From the NCBI GenBank assembly GCA_049999805.1, contig JBNGIO010006136.1, forward strand, positions 55,526-84,928: a stretch of DNA of 29,403 nt. The letters run 5' to 3'. This stretch comes from Folioceros fuciformis (lineage: Eukaryota; Anthocerotophyta; Anthocerotopsida; Anthocerotales). Under the pieces are notes generated by a model. The model searched no databases, had not been told where the DNA came from, and worked only from the letters and a program-made list of their open reading frames with translations. The position numbers and the translations under genes were made by a program. This document shows, in pieces, positions 24,517 to 29,403 of this stretch. How positions within the stretch are numbered: position 1 is the stretch's first letter; every line of letters begins with the position of its first letter.

Positions 24517-27500
24517 CTACGTCTTGTAGATTGGGAGATCTGTGAAATTCCAGTCGTCGTCCACAAAGTCAGTTTTTGTTGTCGCTGAAAAGAGATTGCA
24601 TGAACGCGCAGGTGTGGCGGACTGGTATGAGAGGAACTTATGAGGTTTTTCAGCGGAAGTGACCAAATCGTCGCCAGAAACAGGCTGACACTCCAAGGAT
24701 TTGCTATCTAATGGTATGCTTGTGCATGCGTCCCTTCCAGTCTGTTGAGTATCCTGTCGTTCGGCCTTCGCCAACAAGGTTCGATACTGCTGCGCTTCAT
24801 CTTTCCTGCCGAGACTGCTACACATTTGTACGAGGTACCGAAGGGACTCCACATTGTCAGGGTGGGAGGCAGAGATGTCCTTGTACTTGGCCAAAGCCAT
24901 TGAGTATGCTCCGGTCCGCCGATAACATGATGCTGCCAAAAGCTGCCATTTAACCTGCAAGGCACTGCATGTCAAACAACTTGAAAGGTGCTGTCTGGTG
25001 TGCCTTCATAGGTGGCGATGAAGGTTTTACCTCTCTAGGCTCAATTCTGTGAGCTAGGTTGAAGAAAGGCAAGGCCTTCTCATAAACCTCTGTCTTGGTG
25101 TAAAACCCTCCCAGCCAGGCTATGATCTCCATATTCACAGGATATACTCGGTGCGACTCGCTGTAATAGTGCAATGCTTTCAGTTCATCTTCAAGGTTGC
25201 TGTGGAGATGACCCAAAGTGGCTAGAATACCAGCATCGTGCATGGCCCGCGTGTTCACTATCTCCAGCCACTTTATAGCCTGGCCTACGTTTCCCATAAG
25301 CTCGTTCAGTTGCCCGATCTGGTTGATCACTCACAATAAAGCAATTAAGTGCGAGACAAGTGAAATTTGCTAAGCTACAATGAAGTCTCTATATCATGTG
25401 GTGGAACCTGAAATAGGACCTCCACGTTGTTAGAAAGAACATTGCTGAGTTTCTTAAATATATTCAAGGCATCGGGTAGGGAACCCAACTTCCGATGGAC
25501 AAGGCCAAGGTTGTAGATGGCCTCGACGCAATCTACATCCACCTCTACAGCCTCTGTGTACGAAGCTTTGGCACCCTCGACATCACCCTGCCATGCTCAA
25601 GGAAGCATATTGTACTGAGGCAGATTATGATCATTCTCGACTGCAGTGATGACGACTGATTTAACAAAAGAGAGGACACTTCAAAGATTACCCTAGAGAA
25701 CAAGCAATTTCCTTTATTAACAAGTGCACAGACGTTGTATCGGTTTGTCTTCACAGCAAGCTCTGCATTTTTTTCTGCACTTGACAAATCCCCTTCGAGA
25801 TAATACAGGAAAGATAAATTGGTTGCAGCGCGAGCTTTCAAGTCCTTCTCCTTACGCTGAAATTCCCTCAACAAACCGATGGCCTGCAGTACAAACACGT
25901 CCTGATGAGCCATCTCCCTCGAGGTCCACCAGCTAGTCCTCCTATGTTCAGATCATTACTGCCAACCAAGTGCTGACGGGTGTCAGCAGGAATAATTACT
26001 TGACTGTAGTTCTTCCTACGCAAATGTTGAATAGCCTTGTCCATTTCCATCTCATGAGCTAAAGCGACATATTGCTGATCTTTAAGCATGTCAATCACCC
26101 AGTCGTAGCCTTCCACAAAAGTAGTTCCTATCACTGGCGCGATAAGCCTAGCTGCAGTCAGTATGTACTTCGTAACATGCTGCTGCCTGACCCGAATCTC
26201 CTCTTTGAGAGTATCATTCTGGAAAACAACAAAGTGAGAGTGCACCCGGGATGCCCCTGATATGTGCAGTGAGAAAGATTATCACGGCTAGAGGCATGGG
26301 GTTCTAAGAAGAGTAGTTACGGCACCCGACATTCCAGGGATCGTGTCTGAAACATACCTGGGCTCGGTCTGCATCAGATTCATCATCTGAGTCCAGATCA
26401 TGGAGCCTCAATATGAGCATCTTGGTGAAGCAATTCCTCATCTTGTCAGCATTGCCCAGGATGTAGTAGCACACGATGGAGTTATAGCCTGTCTGATGAT
26501 CTAATTTCAGCTCCATGATAGCTTCAAATGACTGCACGGCATCCTGATGAAGGGCGAAGCGTCCATCAGACCCTGGAATTGGAACAAGAAACTCGGAACG
26601 TAGATCCCGGGCTCCAAGTCTGCATAACCTGATATTGCCCGAGCTTCATAAACGCATTGCCAATGTTCCGCATGATCTTGTATCGCGTCTCCTTGTAGGC
26701 ATTAGGCGTCTGGTCCAGAGCCATGCGGTACATCTTGATGGCTGCAGGGTACTTCCGCTGCTCATAATACACATTCCCCATATTCACCCTGAGCCTGCCA
26801 CCGTGCGCAAACTGTGTCGACCTCTGTACATTCAGCGGACAAGATATGGAGGACACCCTGCCCTCACACAAACGAACACAAAAGCAACCTGCTTGTTTTT
26901 TACAATCTGCGAGTAGGTGCTCAGCGCCTCCGACTGCAACCCGTTAACCTCATACTGATGCCCCAGGTTAAAGCACACGGCAAACGTCAACTCCAAGTTC
27001 ATCCTGTCACCCTGTACACTCACTCGTGAGATGGCAGCAGGAGAAAGCTGTAGGCAGCACACACAGTATTGGTGTCTACCAGGCCCGCCTGTTCTCGATA
27101 CTTGCATAGAGCCTTCTCTCTCTTGCTGGCTTCCTTAGCCTTCTCCAGAGCAGACGCATGGTCCCCCTGCCCACAGCGAGCCCACATAAGCACGGGTTCC
27201 CTCCGATATCCCGGAACCGGCAAGGTGAGGACAGTAAAGTTACAGCAAGACTAGCAGCAGCACTGTCCCGCAGCAGCTGGTTCACACTGCGCTCCATCTC
27301 CCGGCCCTGCTGCTCCACATCCCCCGAATCCTTCTTTCCAATGGCCGCCGCCTTGACCCCTTGATTCAGCGGATCAAACCTGGCGCCCTGCCGTGCCCCG
27401 CTCCCCGTCATCTCTAGCGTGAAACCCAATCCAATCCGATCGTGCCGCGGCACGCCTCGCATGTTAACATACCCTCGACGAGTACCCGGCAGCTCGAACC

Positions 27501-27928
27501 GCCGTCATGGGCCGGGAAGCATCTGTGAGCGCCGCGGATGCAACCGAACGAGCCCGCGGCCTCCCAGAGCTGTGCGGCCTCCACATCGACGCAGAGTGCG
27601 CCGTGGGCGTCCTGCACGTGGTGCTGCGAGAGTCGAGAGGCGTGCAAGCCACGAGCCCCTGCGCACGCCAAAAAGAAAAAACATGTCACGTCGAAAAATC
27701 TCTTCACCGCCATCTTCCATGAGCACATGAGGCATCGATCGGTACACGCCAGTGCACCTGATTGTCAGATGCGGATGACGGGACACTCAAAGGCCAACAC
27801 TCGGTGCCGGGGTTGGGCCCTCTCGCTCCCAGAGCAGGCTGCTCCTCGTAGTCGTTGTAGCCCTCATACAGCTCGTTGTGGAAGCTCTGCATCGACGAGC
27901 GCACATCTCCACCCCGCACCATAGCCAT
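24517..27928 (-). CDS. IFT88: Intraflagellar transport protein 88 (TPR subunit of IFT-B)
   Basis: Twelve exons: 27928-27758, 27658-27473, 27411-27244, 27166-27065, 27011-26889, 26811-26629, 26543-26358, 26218-26000, 25883-25692, 25587-25408, 25318-25031, 24954-24517. Total 2436 nt, or 811 residues, within the family's usual size. The N-terminus has the tyrosine/acidic motif ELYEGYNDYEEQ, then RPMTAVRAAGYSSR and RFDPLNQ, all IFT88 hallmarks. Tetratricopeptide repeats follow: LELTFAVCFNLGHQYEVNGL, VNMGNVYYEQRKYPAAIKMY, RMALDQTP, IMRNIGNAFMKLGQYQ, YILTAARLIAPVI, AATNLSFLYYLEGDL, ALVNKGNCLF, AIYNLGLVHRKLG and VKWQLLAASCYRRTGAY. The C-terminus is acidic and ends near DFVDDDWNFTDLP. IFT88 is a core IFT-B subunit needed to build cilia and flagella; in a land plant this means the sperm. 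The annotated start is the first of two nearby ATGs (MAMVRGGDV). Introns are 53-139 nt, all phase 0. It lies head-to-head with a protamine-like gene. Exon 2 and the junctions near 27411 and 27011 are the least certain. Confidence 0.95.
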
Positions 27929-28236
27929 GACAGTTTTGCGTCTCCACTACACTGCACACTGCGGCGCACGCAATTGCCAATTCACAAACATTCCATGGGC
28001 AGGTTCTGACAATTCCCATAGGCCGCGACAAATTCGGTTGGGGTTTGCGGCGGCCCGGCCACACATGCATGGCAGCGACATGCATGCACTGCGACGGGAC
28101 GCAGACAGAGGGATTTGTGACGGATGGACGCGACGGATGGGCGGCGTTTCGCTTGAGAGGGAGTGTAGTGGGGAGCTTGCGCTCGGGGAGCAGTGACTTT
28201 GAGGCAGACGGAGAAGCAGAGGCAGGGGCGCAGAGA
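27929..28236. promoter_or_regulatory. Putative bidirectional promoter between IFT88 and the protamine-like gene
   Basis: Only 308 bp separate the two divergent start codons, and this must include both 5' UTRs. The interval is GC-rich with CATGCATG-like words near 28063-28090 and a CGGTT (AACCG on the other strand) at 28035-28039. AACCG is the core bound by the male-germline MYB factor DUO1 in plants, but five bases can occur by chance. No clear TATA box was seen. The shared-promoter role is inferred from geometry and the sperm-linked nature of both products. Confidence 0.5.
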
Positions 28237-28719
28237 ATGGGGAAGGCTCATAGCCATCACCGCAGGCGCAGGCACAAGCACAGGAGTAAGCACGGGGGCG
28301 GGCACAAGCATGGCAAAAGAAGGAGGCCCCATCCCACCTACCACTACATGATACAGAAGGTGCTGTCGAGCAACAAGCACCGCGTGTCGGGATGCAGTGC
28401 AGACAGCATCGCGCAACTGTGCATGAAGATGTATGGGAAGAAGAGGGGGCCTCCTCCACTGCACATGGCCAAGCACGTCCACAAGCAGGTTCGCCAGCTC
28501 TTCAGGAAGGGCAAACTAGCACAAAAAGGCCATCGCTACGTCCTGGCTGCCAATGTGAAGATTCACCGTCGTCGCTCTGGTCGGCACAAGGGCCACCGCA
28601 AAGGCAGGGGCCGCCATCGCCGCAGGCGCAGACGCGGACGTAAGCGTGGACGCAAGCACGGCCGGAAGGGCCACAAGCGCAAGCGTCGTCGCAGACGGAG
28701 GCGCCGCAAGCACCATTAG
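28237..28719 (+). CDS. Histone H1-derived protamine-like protein, Arg/His-rich
   Basis: A single exon of 160 residues. Residues 1-30 are basic and His-rich (HSHHRRRRHKHRSKH). Residues 31-105 form a linker-histone winged-helix (H15) domain: PTYHYMIQKVL (helix 1), SADSIAQLCMKMYG (helix 2), HVHKQVRQLFRKGKL (helix 3 and wing), then GHRYVLA. Residues 106-160 are almost only Arg, Lys, His and Gly, with RRRRRR near 128-133 and eight Arg in a row near the end. My hand count is about 39 Arg, 24 Lys and 23 His, with one Asp and no Glu. Two Cys (53 and 62) could form disulfides. The H1 fold with Lys replaced by Arg is what is known of bryophyte sperm protamines, which descend from H1. I infer a sperm nuclear basic protein that condenses DNA. 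The chosen ATG (28237) starts the basic domain; the frame is open back to ATG 28045 (224 residues), but that extension looks like 5' UTR. A somatic H1 is unlikely given the Arg-rich tail. Confidence 0.85.
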   Translation: MGKAHSHHRRRRHKHRSKHGGGHKHGKRRRPHPTYHYMIQKVLSSNKHRVSGCSADSIAQLCMKMYGKKRGPPPLHMAKHVHKQVRQLFRKGKLAQKGHRYVLAANVKIHRRRSGRHKGHRKGRGRHRRRRRRGRKRGRKHGRKGHKRKRRRRRRRRKHH

Positions 28720-29403
28720 CTTCCTTCCGCTCTAGAGATATCTAGCACCTAGATATCTCTCTCCCATGGCACCCTGGGTATCTTATATATCTCTATGTAC
28801 GTATGAAAGTCCTGTGGTGTCAAAAACGGAGCCATGCCCACAGCCGCAGGGCCTCAACCTCATCTCAAAACCCAGAATACACTATGTATTTCTCAAAGGA
28901 AGGAATCGAAAATCCTGAATGTGGGTGCCACTCCGACTACCTCATACTACGCCTACCACACCTTTCCTCCATTTCAATTCATCTCCGAACAACAAACAAA
29001 CAAACACACACACACACTTCAAATCAAAATTAAAATGATCCCTTCCTCCTCATTCTCTTCTCTTCCTCTTCTTCTTCCTCTTCCTCTTCATGCTATCCAA
29101 ATTCCTCTCCCCTCACCTCCTTCCCTAGTTTACCACTACCTATCCTCTTTCCTTCTTTTCAAGTTTTTTCTTTCTTATACACTTTGTGTTTCTACTTATA
29201 TTTGTTGCCTTCCAAGTTGGACTCTTCTCAAAGCTAGCATTCTGGCAAGATACTTGTTGGTTCTTTCTAATTGGTTTTTTCTCCAAACTTTCTTTCATCC
29301 TAGGTACATGAGTCTTTTATTTATTTATTAAATATATTTATAACATATTTTAATTTATTTATTTATATTCTTTTATATTTATTATGATAATTATAATTTA
29401 TTA
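28720..29403. other. 3' flank of the protamine-like gene, low-complexity
   Basis: After a hairpin at 28734-28760 there is a CAAA/CA microsatellite (about 28990-29018), a long pyrimidine-rich CTT/CCT tract (about 29038-29090) and a very AT-rich end (from about 29310). Open frames here are compositional. No gene recognised. Confidence 0.5.
28734..28760 (+). repeat. Perfect inverted repeat, 12-bp stem and 3-nt loop, just after the protamine-like stop codon
   Basis: The left arm AGAGATATCTAG (28734-28745), loop CAC and right arm CTAGATATCTCT (28749-28760) pair at all 12 positions. It starts 15 nt after the stop, so it would sit at the very start of the 3' UTR. It is longer than, and different from, the 6-bp/4-nt stem-loop of animal and algal replication-dependent histone mRNAs. 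Confidence 0.85.

Noticed and set aside
27419-27924. Plus-strand open frames of 103 and 128 codons opposite the start of IFT88
   Set aside because: They overlap the conserved N-terminal IFT88 exons on the other strand and owe their length to high GC. No motifs seen.
28045-28236. N-terminal extension of the protamine-like protein from the upstream in-frame ATG at 28045
   Set aside because: The extra 64 residues have mixed composition, unlike the basic domain that follows. They lie in the short space shared with the IFT88 promoter, and nothing in H1 proteins corresponds. More likely 5' UTR, though cDNA could overturn this.
27947-28482. Minus-strand open frames of 170 and 166 codons opposite the protamine-like gene
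   Set aside because: Complement of Arg-codon-rich sequence gives open Ala/Cys/Leu-rich frames. The plus strand has a clear H15 domain.
28734-28760. Canonical replication-dependent histone 3' stem-loop
   Set aside because: The stem is 12 bp with a 3-nt loop instead of 6 bp with 4 nt, and the sequence does not fit. Reported as a separate hairpin instead.
28834-29331. 165-codon plus-strand open frame at the right end
   Set aside because: It is carried by a pyrimidine-rich tract giving Ser/Leu/Pro runs and AT-rich hydrophobic codons. No domain and no credible start context.

Overview
The window is nuclear DNA from a non-seed land plant, or a close streptophyte relative, that makes flagellated sperm. 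Three things support this. The genes are intron-rich, with GT..AG introns, and are plant families: a Mei2/TERMINAL EAR1-like RNA-binding protein, a fused DHFR-thymidylate synthase and a C2-type phospholipase D alpha. There is an intraflagellar-transport gene (IFT88), which seed plants without motile sperm would not be expected to keep. Beside it lies an H1-derived, arginine/histidine-rich protamine-like gene, a type of sperm chromatin protein known from bryophytes. A short plant-type TTTAGGG array is also present. Introns are short (53 to about 240 nt). A hornwort, another bryophyte or a Selaginella-like lycophyte would all fit; I cannot name the species.

Layout. 1-2443 (+): 3' part of a TEL-type Mei2-like gene, cut by the left edge and interrupted by an assembly gap. 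2907-5601 (-): complete DHFR-TS in ten exons, convergent with the first gene. 5602-7396: AT-rich intergenic DNA with a 31-bp tandem repeat. 7397-10145 (-): complete PLD alpha in three exons. 10146 to about 22380: about 12 kb with no intact gene that I recognise. It holds decayed mobile-element-like coding remnants, a 254-bp tandem duplication, a 13-copy 43-bp minisatellite, a diverged segmental duplication, an interstitial telomere-like motif and three assembly gaps. 22387-24129 (+): dual-specificity phosphatase with an unfamiliar N-terminal extension. 24517-27928 (-): IFT88 in twelve exons, all separated by phase-0 introns. 28237-28719 (+): intronless H1-derived protamine-like protein, head-to-head with IFT88. 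28720-29403: 3' flank with a perfect 12-bp hairpin, then pyrimidine-rich and AT-rich DNA.

How the genes may work together. The right-hand end is the most interesting part. IFT88 (cilium assembly) and the protamine-like gene (sperm chromatin compaction) share 308 bp between start codons. This suggests one bidirectional promoter for two genes needed in the same cell, the differentiating spermatid. DHFR-TS (folate/dTMP), PLD alpha (phosphatidic acid) and the TEL-like gene look like ordinary housekeeping or developmental genes with no visible link to each other.

Exon models were built by hand from splice signals, reading frame and remembered family conservation. No alignment or expression data were available.
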